From the NCBI GenBank assembly GCA_947649615.1, contig CANSSG010000026.1:1-37129 (forward strand): a DNA stretch of 37,129 nt, given 5' to 3'. Origin of the DNA: an uncultured Clostridia bacterium (lineage in GTDB: Bacteria; Bacillota; Clostridia; Oscillospirales; Oscillospiraceae). The position numbers and the translations under genes were made by a program. Numbering within the stretch: position 1 is the first letter of the stretch; each line of letters begins with the position of its first letter. The notes under the pieces are model-generated. The model did no database searches. It saw only the letters and a program-made list of their open reading frames with translations, and was not told where the DNA came from. This document shows, in pieces, positions 1 through 7,207 of the stretch.

Positions 1-1
1 A

Positions 2-61
2 CTTCGCGCGTTCAAACAAAAACGTCCACAGGAGTTGATCGCCCTGGAAAAAACCCTTTAG
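2..61 (+). CDS. Possible 3' end of a gene cut by the window edge
   Basis: Frame 2 reads 19 codons from the window edge to a TAG stop (59-61), ending ...LIALEKTL. The short stretch is rich in charged residues and looks like an ordinary protein C-terminus, and the perfect hairpin at 130-155 would then separate two convergent genes. Against this, frame 1 is open for the whole first 2.3 kb as antisense shadow, so openness alone proves little here. No family can be named. Low confidence. Confidence 0.3.
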   Translation, partial: LRAFKQKRPQELIALEKTL

Positions 62-129
62 CGCCGGTTGCAAACGGAGGTACCTTGACAAGTGAATACA
101 GCAGGAAAATAGACATCTTCACGCCACGG

Positions 130-155
130 GGACCGGGACCGAACGGTCCCGGTCC
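130..155. terminator. Perfect hairpin after hppA
   Basis: An 11-bp perfect stem (GGACCGGGACC / GGTCCCGGTCC) with a GAAC loop lies 16 nt past the hppA stop codon. Neither side has a long T run, so it is a weak intrinsic terminator by the usual rule. It could serve convergent transcription from both sides. Confidence 0.5.
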
Positions 156-171
156 AACGGGAAGATTTCGG

Positions 172-2283
172 TTATCCAAAGAGGTGGAAATGGACTACCA
201 CGGTGGCAAAAACGATGGAGACCATGCTCAGCAGCTTAATCAGGATGTTGATGGCGGGACCGGAAGTATCCTTGAAGGGGTCGCCGATGGTGTCGCCCAC
301 GATGGCAGATTTATCGTTCTTGCTCCCCTTGCCGCCGTAGTGTCCGGACTCCACGTATTTCTTGGCGTTGTCCCAAGAGCCGCCGGAATTGGACATAAAC
401 ACGGCCAGCAGGAACCCGGAAGCCGTCGCGCCGCACAGCAGCCCGATAACGCCCGCAGGACCCAGCAGCAAGCCGCCCACAATGGGTACGCCCACCGCGA
501 TCAAGGTCGGCACCACCATCTCCTTCAAGCTGGCCTTGGTGCAGAGGTCAACGCAGCGGGCAAAATCCGCGTCCACCTTGCCCTCGATAATCCCGGGCAT
601 TTCCTTAAACTGCCGCCGGACTTCCAGCACTACGCTGTGGGCGGCCTTGCCTACGCTGCCCATGGTAATGGCGGCGAAGATAAACGCCAGGCATGCGCCC
701 ACAAAGATGCCCACCAGCACCACCGGATTCATCACGCTCATATCCAGCGCCATGTCCGGGGCCAGGGTCTCCACCTTTTCCACGTAGGAGGCAATCAGCG
801 CCAGCGCCGTCAGCGCGGCGGAGCCGATGGCGAAGCCCTTGCCGGTAGCGGCGGTGGTGTTGCCCAGGGAATCCAGCGCGTCAGTCCGCTCACGGACAAC
901 GGGGTCCAGGCCGCTCATCTGTGCGATGCCGCCCGCGTTGTCGGCAACAGGCCCGTAGGCGTCGGTAGCCAAAGTGATTCCCAGCGTGGACAGCATGCCG
1001 ACCGCCGCCAGCGCGATGCCATACAAGCCCATGGCGTTCCGCGCCCCATCGGTCAGCCCCAGCCCGGATACATAGTAAGCGATCAGGATGCACCCGCTGA
1101 CCGTCAGCACCGGCAGCATAGTGGAGCGCATGCCCAAGCTCAGGCCGTCAATCACCAGCGTAGCGGTACCGGTTACGGAGGAAGCCGCCAGGCTTTGGGT
1201 CGGCACATATGTATCGGAGGTGTAGTACTCCGTAAACCGTCCGATCAAAACGCCGGAGAACAGCCCCGCCAGGATAGCCACATACAGCCCGATGTAATCC
1301 TTGCCCAGGAAGAACCACACGATAGGGAAGGCCGCCACGGCAATAATGACTGCGGACGTATTGGTACCCCGGCGCAGGGCCTTCAGCAAGGTCATCTGGT
1401 CGGTAGACTCCCCCGTCCGAACCAGCAGGGAGCCGATAATGGAAGCCACCACGCCCACCGCCGCAATCAGCAGGGGTACCGCGAAGGCGCTGAGGTTATC
1501 CACGGACTCAATATACCCGAAGGCGATAACGCCCAGGGAGCAGGAGGAAATCAAGGAACCGACATAGGACTCATAGAGGTCGGCGCCCATACCGGCCACG
1601 TCGCCCACGTTATCGCCCACGTTGTCGGCGATGGCGGCGGGGTTCCGGGGGTCGTCCTCGGGGATGCCGGCTTCCACCTTGCCCACCAGGTCGGCGCCCA
1701 CGTCGGCGGCCTTGGTAAAGATGCCGCCGCCCACACGGGCGAACAGGGCCATAGAGCTTGCGCCCATGCCGAAGGTCAGCATGGCGGCGGTGATGTCATT
1801 AAGCGGCAGGTCGAACACGTACTTCAGCAGCAGGTACCATCCGGAGATATCCAGCAGGCCCAGGCCCACCACGGTGAAGCCCATGACGGTTCCGGCGGAG
1901 AAGGCCACCTTCAGGCCGGAGTTCAAGCTCTCCCGGCAGGCGTTGGCCGTACGGGCGTTGGACGCGGTAGCGATTTTCATGCCGACGAAGCCGCTCAGGC
2001 CGGAGAAGAAACCGCCGGTAATAAACGCGAAGGGTACGAACCAGGTCAGAAAGCCCAGCGCGGCCATCAAGCAGAAGACCGCGAACATACACGCGAAGAA
2101 AATCATAACGACGCTGTATTGCCGCCGCAGGTAAGCGTTGGCCCCCTGCCGGATAAACGAGGCGATCTTCTTCATTTGGTCGGTACCCTCGGAGAACGAG
2201 AGGGCGCGTTTCGCCATAAACACGGCGAACAGCAGGGCGCAGATGGAACCCAGTGCAGAAAAAATGATAAAGTACTGATTCAT
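172..2283 (-). CDS. hppA: Membrane-bound K+-dependent, probably Na+-pumping pyrophosphatase
   Basis: Integral membrane enzyme of 703 aa that couples PPi hydrolysis to ion export. The family signature DVGADLVGKVE is at residues 194-204, followed by the Asp-rich PPi/Mg loop (DNVGDNVGDVAG, 220-231). The GNTTAATGKG segment (474-483) has Ala and Gly where K+-independent enzymes have Lys and Thr, which marks the K+-dependent class. In ...DLYESYVGS (235-243) a Glu sits at the helix-6 gate position used by Na+-PPases, with Gly four residues later where H+-PPases carry Glu, so Na+ transport is inferred. The start ATG at 2283 follows GGAGAAACGCT. Upstream in-frame codons lack a ribosome site and were left out. 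A 273-nt structured gap separates it from the mgtC-like gene, so it may have its own control. Confidence 0.96.
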   Translation of the reverse strand: MNQYFIIFSALGSICALLFAVFMAKRALSFSEGTDQMKKIASFIRQGANAYLRRQYSVVMIFFACMFAVFCLMAALGFLTWFVPFAFITGGFFSGLSGFVGMKIATASNARTANACRESLNSGLKVAFSAGTVMGFTVVGLGLLDISGWYLLLKYVFDLPLNDITAAMLTFGMGASSMALFARVGGGIFTKAADVGADLVGKVEAGIPEDDPRNPAAIADNVGDNVGDVAGMGADLYESYVGSLISSCSLGVIAFGYIESVDNLSAFAVPLLIAAVGVVASIIGSLLVRTGESTDQMTLLKALRRGTNTSAVIIAVAAFPIVWFFLGKDYIGLYVAILAGLFSGVLIGRFTEYYTSDTYVPTQSLAASSVTGTATLVIDGLSLGMRSTMLPVLTVSGCILIAYYVSGLGLTDGARNAMGLYGIALAAVGMLSTLGITLATDAYGPVADNAGGIAQMSGLDPVVRERTDALDSLGNTTAATGKGFAIGSAALTALALIASYVEKVETLAPDMALDMSVMNPVVLVGIFVGACLAFIFAAITMGSVGKAAHSVVLEVRRQFKEMPGIIEGKVDADFARCVDLCTKASLKEMVVPTLIAVGVPIVGGLLLGPAGVIGLLCGATASGFLLAVFMSNSGGSWDNAKKYVESGHYGGKGSKNDKSAIVGDTIGDPFKDTSGPAINILIKLLSMVSIVFATVVVHFHLFG

Positions 2284-2386
2284 AGCGTTTCTCCTTTTCT
2301 CTGATTTTTGATCTATCGCAATTCCCCGGTTGCGCACCCGGAGAAACGGACCCGAACGGCCCGCCTGCGGCAGGCCCTTGGAGGTT

Positions 2387-2433
2387 CGAACCACTGATTG
2401 AGGAGGTTTGAAAACCTCTCAACCAGTGGTTCG
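2387..2433 (-). other. Long hairpin in the hppA leader
   Basis: On the minus strand this folds into a stem of about 21 bp (GAACCACTG... / ...CAGTGGTTC outer arms, AGGTTT/AAACCT inner arms) with one G-U pair, a one-base bulge and a 2-nt loop. It lies about 100 nt before the hppA start codon. It is not followed by a T run, so it is not an obvious terminator; RNA stability or processing roles are possible. Confidence 0.6.
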
Positions 2434-2462
2434 GGAAGGAGTTTGCGAATCAACTTATACGA

Positions 2463-2554
2463 TTCCCCAGTTGGGAAAGCACGAGCGTTACCGGGCAGCA
2501 GTCCCGGAACAGCAAAAGCTTTCGTCTCGTGTACAAAGCTCTTTCAAGAAAGAG
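2463..2554 (-). promoter_or_regulatory. Structured segment between mgtC-like gene and hppA
   Basis: Read on the minus strand, this 92-nt stretch holds a hairpin directly after the mgtC-like stop (CTCTTTC/GAAAGAG, 2539-2554), an enclosing stem CACGAG/CTCGTG (2480-2485 with 2526-2531), an inner CCGGG/CCCGG stem (2491-2507) and a TTCCC/GGGAA hairpin (2463-2477). The nested arrangement resembles a multi-helix RNA leader for hppA, but I could not match it to a riboswitch class. No convincing -35/-10 pair was found in the gap. Confidence 0.4.
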
Positions 2555-2556
2555 GA

Positions 2557-3285
2557 TTAAATACGGCTCCGGTCGGATGTGACGGAACTGGTATGGGGGT
2601 CCGCGCTGAGGTCGGACATGAATTTCCGCAGGCGCTCATCCGAGTGCCGTCCGCCAAAATCCGCCTTAAAACGGATTTTGAACCCAGCCTTCACCTCGTC
2701 CACATGGATGCTGTTGAGCGTGGCGTCGGCGTTCCCCGCCAAGGTATGGATCAATTCCAGCGTCCCCGCCACATCGGCGCAGGTCACGGAAAACAGATAC
2801 AGCGAATACCGGTTGTGCAGGATCTTCTTTTGCAGCCACTCAAACACAATGAGGGTGACCAAAATACAGATTCCGCCCACTACCGCCACCATATAGTATC
2901 CGCCGCCTACGGCAACGCCGAGACAGCCGGTGGCCCAAATACTGGCGGCGGTCGTCAGGCCCTTGATACTTGGCCCTTCCCGCATAATCGTCCCCGCGCC
3001 CAAAAAGCCCAGCCCAGTAATGACCTGCGCGCTCAAACGGGCGGGATCCGGGGTCGCGCCAAAGGGGCGGTACTGCCAGAAGATGAGTTGGCTGGTGGTC
3101 ATGACGGCGCAGGCCCCCAGGGCCACCAGCATATGGGTGCGCATACCGGCGGGGCGGTGGGTATACTCCCGCTCCGTACCGATTACCGCGCCAATCAGCA
3201 TGGCCAGCAGCATCCGCAGCCCAATATCCAGGGGCGTCAAGGCCAGTGAAGAGACGTCCACTACCGCCACAGGTGTATTTACCAT
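2557..3285 (-). CDS. MgtC/SapB-family inner-membrane protein
   Basis: 242 aa. The N-terminal ~145 residues form about five hydrophobic segments and carry the family hallmarks: an IGTERE motif after the first helix, HRPAGMRTHMLV, and GLGFLGAGTI followed by KGLTTAASIWATG. The C-terminal ~95 residues form a soluble domain of the size expected for the ACT-like domain of the longer MgtC proteins. In other bacteria MgtC proteins are linked to Mg2+ limitation and modulation of ATP synthase; the role here is unknown. ATG at 3285 follows GGAGGAAATATCATC. It lies 36 nt after the phosphoglycerate mutase homologue and is probably cotranscribed with it. Confidence 0.9.
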   Translation of the reverse strand: MVNTPVAVVDVSSLALTPLDIGLRMLLAMLIGAVIGTEREYTHRPAGMRTHMLVALGACAVMTTSQLIFWQYRPFGATPDPARLSAQVITGLGFLGAGTIMREGPSIKGLTTAASIWATGCLGVAVGGGYYMVAVVGGICILVTLIVFEWLQKKILHNRYSLYLFSVTCADVAGTLELIHTLAGNADATLNSIHVDEVKAGFKIRFKADFGGRHSDERLRKFMSDLSADPHTSSVTSDRSRI

Positions 3286-3321
3286 GATGATATTTCCTCC
3301 ATCAGCGAAATGCGCCAGGCA

Positions 3322-4890
3322 TTAGGTATACTGGGTCCCTTTGCCCAGGGTCAGGCATTCATAAGCTTTTTGAATCTTCGTGTAGTTGCCGTCCCGGTCC
3401 AGGGCGATGCCCCGGCCCACGCCGTCCACAATCTTACCCCGGCCAATTTTCCCCAGCCGCTCCTCCAACTGCCGGAGCATGGCGGGGGCGGAACCTGGCT
3501 CGGTGCTGCGGCCGTCGAAGATGATGTGCAGATAGATTTCCTCCACACCCTCCGCCATTTCCACCAGCATCAGCGGATAGTCAATACACCCGTGGCTGGA
3601 TTTCTCCGTAAGGTAGCTGAGCAGGTGCAGGGGCGTATGGTTCTCCCGGGCGTTGGCAATGGCCTGCAAGAACACAGGGTTGGTTTTGAAGGAGCCGTCC
3701 TGGATGGCCCGGTCCATGCGGACGTCGTCCTGGGCCACCACCCGGCCCGCGCCCAGATTGGAGTGTCCGGCCTCGGAGTTGCCCGGCTTTCCGGCTTGCA
3801 GGCCCACGTCCTCCCCGGATGCCCGGAGCCTGCTGTTGGGGTATTTGGCCAGCAGGCCGTCCCAGGCGGGGGTGTTCGCGGAGTAGATGGCGTCCTTTTC
3901 ATCGGCGGTGCCGTAGCCCCAGCCGTCCAGGATGATCAGTATCATCTTCCGGTTCGTGAAATCCGCCGTATCAATCAGGCTCCTGCCCGTCATTTCCTCC
4001 GGCTGCTCCAGCCCCAAAACGCGCAGGACGGTGGGCGCGACATCCCCCAGCCGCCCGTCGTGAAGCTTCACCTCCCGGCCCTTGGGGTCCAGGACGATGA
4101 AGGGTACCAGGTTGGTGGTGTGGGCCACATGGGGCTTGCCTTCCTTATTATATAGGGTTTCAATGTTGCCGTGGTCGGCGGTGACGGCTACCACGTAGCC
4201 GTTGGCCTTGGCGTACTCCGCCACCTTGCCCACGTACTCGCTGACGGTGGCGGCGGCGGCCAGCTTGGCCTGGGAATTGGAGGTGTGGCCGATCACGTCG
4301 CCGTTGGCGAAGTTGGTGAGGATGAAGTCATACCCCTGGTCTACCGCGCCCTTCACCTTCTCCGCCACCTCCGGCAGGCTCAGCTCCGGCTGCTGGTCGA
4401 AGGGGATGCCCTTGGGAGAGGGGACGCATACGTCGTCTTCTCCCGGGAAGGGCTGGTTATAGCCGCCGTTGAAGAAGAAGGTTACATGGGCGTACTTCTC
4501 CGATTCCGCGCAGTGGAACTGCTTCAAGCCCGCGTCGGAAATGACCTGGGCCAATGGCTTTTGTACCTTTTCCGGCGCAAAAGCAATGGGCAGATCCTTG
4601 AATTTGTCATGGTACATGGTCATGATGACGAAGTTCAGATGCTCCATATAACCCCGGTCAAAGTGTTTGAAATCCGGGTCTACGAAAGCGTCGGTCAGTT
4701 CGATTTCCCGCTCGCCCCTCCGGCAGCAGAAAATTACCTGGTCGCCGTCCTTGATTTTCCCCACAGGGGTCCCCTCGCCGTCTACCTGGGCCAGCGGCTC
4801 CAGGTAATAGTCGGTCTGTCCCTGCTGGTAAGCCTGCTCCACGGCCTGGGCCAGCGCCTCGCCGCCCCGCAGGATGGTTTCTTCACGCAT
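3322..4890 (-). CDS. gpmI: Circularly permuted cofactor-independent phosphoglycerate mutase homologue
   Basis: 522 aa, close to the family's usual 505-515, but in swapped order. Residues 1-306 match the canonical region from about residue 205 to the C-terminus: GDQVIF with R58 and R61, EKYAHVTFFFNGG with K132, metal ligands D198 and H202 (GDVIGHT), D239-H240 (ADHGN), H257 (AHTTN), and the normal end EEMTGRSLI. After a short linker, residues 316-514 match the canonical N-terminus: MILIILDGWGYG (metal D322), the phospho-acceptor S372 in NSEAGH, H433, DGR (R461), R493, R499, ending AYECLTLGKG. The new termini thus fall inside the phosphotransferase domain, and the phosphatase domain becomes continuous. 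Asp after DGR (usual DGRDT) is Ser462. The ATG at 4890 has an AAGGAGG site 11 nt upstream, supporting this N-terminus. The family interconverts 3- and 2-phosphoglycerate using Mn2+; activity here is inferred. It sits between HAD and MgtC-like genes. Confidence 0.9.
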   Translation of the reverse strand: MREETILRGGEALAQAVEQAYQQGQTDYYLEPLAQVDGEGTPVGKIKDGDQVIFCCRRGEREIELTDAFVDPDFKHFDRGYMEHLNFVIMTMYHDKFKDLPIAFAPEKVQKPLAQVISDAGLKQFHCAESEKYAHVTFFFNGGYNQPFPGEDDVCVPSPKGIPFDQQPELSLPEVAEKVKGAVDQGYDFILTNFANGDVIGHTSNSQAKLAAAATVSEYVGKVAEYAKANGYVVAVTADHGNIETLYNKEGKPHVAHTTNLVPFIVLDPKGREVKLHDGRLGDVAPTVLRVLGLEQPEEMTGRSLIDTADFTNRKMILIILDGWGYGTADEKDAIYSANTPAWDGLLAKYPNSRLRASGEDVGLQAGKPGNSEAGHSNLGAGRVVAQDDVRMDRAIQDGSFKTNPVFLQAIANARENHTPLHLLSYLTEKSSHGCIDYPLMLVEMAEGVEEIYLHIIFDGRSTEPGSAPAMLRQLEERLGKIGRGKIVDGVGRGIALDRDGNYTKIQKAYECLTLGKGTQYT

Positions 4891-4906
4891 AATTGCAGCG
4901 CCTCCT

Positions 4907-5638
4907 TTATTTCAGCGGCGGGAAAATATCCAGCAGCTTCGCAAAATGGTCAATAAACAAATCGGGCTTGTTTTCCTCCGTGACTTCCTGGGGCTTTTTC
5001 CCCGGGTACTGCACGCCAATAGTCATACCCAACCCCGCCGCCTTGGCTCCCACGATGTCGCGGGCCAGGTTGTCGCCTACATAGCAGGTCCGCTTGGGGT
5101 CGCTGCCGCACTCCTCCAGGGCGTAGTAATAAATGGCGGGGTGGGGCTTGCGGATGAGGCAGACGGAGGATTGCTGCACCGTCTTGAAATAGGGCCGGAG
5201 CTGGTCGCGATCCAGCCATTCGTCCACTTCCTCCGTGCCCACCAGGTCGCTGACAATGCCGAGGGTATAGCCCCGGGCGTACAGCTCCTTGACGGTTTCG
5301 GCGCCGCCATCGGTGACAACCCGCTCGCCCTTGGTCCTGCGGTAGGCGTAGGTCATTTCCGCCGCCGCCGCTTCCACCTTTTCCTTGGGGAAGTCGTAGG
5401 CCAGCCAGCGGGTCCACAGCTCCTTCACAGGGGCTTCGCAGTAGAAGGTAAGCGCCCATTCCCGGTATTTGTCATAGCGGGGTTCGATGACGTCCCGGTA
5501 AAATTCCGCCGGGCCGGCGTCCACGCCCAGAAGGCGGGTGATGGCGGCCTTGGCTTCCAGCTGGTAGGCTTCATCCTTGCGGATGACCCGGAAGGTGTCC
5601 CCCAGGTCTATAAAAATGGTGTCGATTTGCTTTTCCAT
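4907..5638 (-). CDS. HAD-superfamily hydrolase, tandem paralogue 1
   Basis: 243 aa, first of four related HAD proteins. Motif I is D11-L-G-D-T, so the nucleophile Asp is present but the usual second Asp (+2) is Gly13. Motif II is the Ser of LGIVSD, motif III the Lys of IRKPHP, motif IV the GDNLARD acid pair. Between motifs I and II lies a helical cap with the conserved YDKYREWAL and LWTRWL segments shared by all four copies. Expected reaction is phosphate-ester hydrolysis of a small metabolite; the substrate cannot be told. ATG at 5638 is preferred over a TTG nine bases upstream because AAAGGGG lies 9 nt before it. It is 16 nt upstream of the phosphoglycerate mutase homologue. Confidence 0.85.
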   Translation of the reverse strand: MEKQIDTIFIDLGDTFRVIRKDEAYQLEAKAAITRLLGVDAGPAEFYRDVIEPRYDKYREWALTFYCEAPVKELWTRWLAYDFPKEKVEAAAAEMTYAYRRTKGERVVTDGGAETVKELYARGYTLGIVSDLVGTEEVDEWLDRDQLRPYFKTVQQSSVCLIRKPHPAIYYYALEECGSDPKRTCYVGDNLARDIVGAKAAGLGMTIGVQYPGKKPQEVTEENKPDLFIDHFAKLLDIFPPLK

Positions 5639-5658
5639 ATGTACCAACCCCTTTCCTA

Positions 5659-6381
5659 TTACTGCAAGATGGGAAGGCCTAAAATGTCAGAAAACGCATG
5701 CACGATGTAATCGGGCCGGTTTTCATCGGTGATGGTCTTTTTCGCCAGCTTCTCCGGGCTGATGAACAGGATGTTGGACCCGATCCCCGCCGCCTTGGCG
5801 CCGGTGATGTCCCGGCCCAGGTTGTCGGCCACGCTGACGCACTCGTCAGGCGCCAGCCCCAGTTCCGCGCAGCCTATGCGGTAGATTTCCGGGTCGGGCT
5901 TGCGGATATGGCACACGGAGGAGAGGACCACGGCGTCGAAATACTGGGCCAGGCCGTCCTCCCGGAGCCAGTCGGGAATCTCGTTTTCACCAATCAGGTT
6001 GGAAATGATGCCCAGGCGGTAGCCCCGGCCATACAAGCCGCGGATGACTTGCAGTCCGCCCGCCACCACGCGGCGCTTGCCCTTGACCTGGCGGTACTGG
6101 AAGGTCAGTTCATGGCATACGCGCGCTAGGGCGGCAGGGTCCATTTCCGGCAGCAGCCACTTGTGCCACAGTTCGAAGTCGCCGGCTTCCTTGTTCTCCG
6201 ACAGCGCCCAGTCGCGGTAGGGCAGGTAGCGCTCCTCCACCATGTCGGTGAAGGGCTGCACGTCCTCCCGGCCTGCCAGCTCGGCCATGCGCTTTTTGGC
6301 CTGCTCCTGGTGTTCGGGGGCCTCGTCGCAGATGCGCAGGGTGCCGCCTAAATCAAAAAATACGCCCTTGATCTTCTTCAT
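5659..6381 (-). CDS. HAD-superfamily hydrolase, tandem paralogue 2
   Basis: 240 aa. Motif I is D10-L-G-G-T, lacking the second Asp; motif II Ser in LGIISN; motif III Lys in IRKPDP; motif IV ADNLGRD, where the usual Gly before the first Asp is Ala. It shares the cap segments YLPYRDWAL and LWHKWLL with its neighbours, so the four genes arose by tandem duplication and then diverged considerably. ATG at 6381 follows AAGGATGGGG. It lies 20 nt before paralogue 1 and 15 nt after paralogue 3, consistent with one transcript. Substrate unknown. Confidence 0.85.
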   Translation of the reverse strand: MKKIKGVFFDLGGTLRICDEAPEHQEQAKKRMAELAGREDVQPFTDMVEERYLPYRDWALSENKEAGDFELWHKWLLPEMDPAALARVCHELTFQYRQVKGKRRVVAGGLQVIRGLYGRGYRLGIISNLIGENEIPDWLREDGLAQYFDAVVLSSVCHIRKPDPEIYRIGCAELGLAPDECVSVADNLGRDITGAKAAGIGSNILFISPEKLAKKTITDENRPDYIVHAFSDILGLPILQ

Positions 6382-6396
6382 AGACGCACCCCATCC

Positions 6397-7128
6397 TTAC
6401 CCTCTGGGAGGGAACAGGTCGAGCAGGTCCCGGATGGCCTTGATGCGGTAGTCCGGCATGACAGTGGGGGCCTTGCCCTCGCGGTCGGCGGTGCCGGCGT
6501 CTTCGTACAGGATCATGCTGCCATATCCGGCGTCTACGGCGCCCTCCACGTCCCGCACCGGGTTGTCGCCTACGTAGGCGCAGTTCTCAGGCGCGGAGCC
6601 GATGCAGCGGGAGGCCAGCAGGTAAATGGCCGGGTCGGGCTTGCGCAGGCGGACCTTTGAAGACAGGATGACGGTTTTAAAGCAGTCCGCCACGCCGTCA
6701 TGGCACATCCAGTCGGGGATTTCCGTTTCGGTAATCGTGTTGGCGATGATGCCCAGCTTGTATCCCCGCTGTTTCAGAGCCAGGAGGGTTTCTTTTACGT
6801 CGTCGTGCGGCACCCTGCGGCCGTCGTGGTCCCGCCACAGGCGGGTCAGCCGCGCCGCGTTTGGCGCAATCCGCTCCGCCGGATAGTCCGGCAGCAGGTA
6901 TTGCAGCCATAACTCCATCTCGGATACGTCCAGAAGGGTGTCCTTTGCCCACTTCCGGTATGCTTTCCAGTTGGCGGTCAGCTTTTCGAAGAACACATCG
7001 TGGCCTTCCTCCGCCCCCACCAGTTCCATCAGCGCCTTGTCCGCCGCCGCGGCAAATTCCGCGTCCTCCACTACGAAGCGGAGCGTTGCGCCTACGTCGA
7101 AAAAGATCGTGTCTATGTTGCGGTTCAT
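6397..7128 (-). CDS. HAD-superfamily hydrolase, tandem paralogue 3
   Basis: 243 aa. Motif I is D11-V-G-A-T and again lacks the second Asp. This copy also has Ala in the motif II Ser/Thr position (LGIIANT), making it the most eroded of the four. Lys in LRKPDP and the GDNPVRD acid pair remain. The cap carries WKAYRKWAK and LWLQYLL as in the paralogues. The ATG at 7128 follows AGGAGGACTACCT; an upstream in-frame extension begins inside the hairpin at 7164-7191 and has no ribosome site. It may have reduced catalysis or a binding role; that is inference. Confidence 0.83.
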   Translation of the reverse strand: MNRNIDTIFFDVGATLRFVVEDAEFAAAADKALMELVGAEEGHDVFFEKLTANWKAYRKWAKDTLLDVSEMELWLQYLLPDYPAERIAPNAARLTRLWRDHDGRRVPHDDVKETLLALKQRGYKLGIIANTITETEIPDWMCHDGVADCFKTVILSSKVRLRKPDPAIYLLASRCIGSAPENCAYVGDNPVRDVEGAVDAGYGSMILYEDAGTADREGKAPTVMPDYRIKAIRDLLDLFPPRG

Positions 7129-7163
7129 AGGTAGTCCTCCTGTTGATTTTTTTGCGGGGGCTG

Positions 7164-7191
7164 TTCTTTTCTTTGTGGACAAAGAAAAGAA
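7164..7191. terminator. A/T-rich perfect hairpin between HAD paralogues
   Basis: A 12-bp perfect stem (TTCTTTTCTTTG / CAAAGAAAAGAA) with a TGGA loop occupies the 79-nt gap between paralogue 4 and paralogue 3. It could be a partial terminator or mRNA-processing signal within the operon. It resembles the CTTTTT/AAAAAG hairpins at 9463-9493, 21351-21380 and 21761-21786. Confidence 0.5.
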
Positions 7192-7207
7192 CCAAAAGAA
7201 AAACTTT

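Noticed and set aside
85-2304. 739-codon open frame on the plus strand opposite hppA
   Set aside because: Antisense shadow of a well-supported gene; sequence is low-complexity His/Gln/Gly-rich without motifs.
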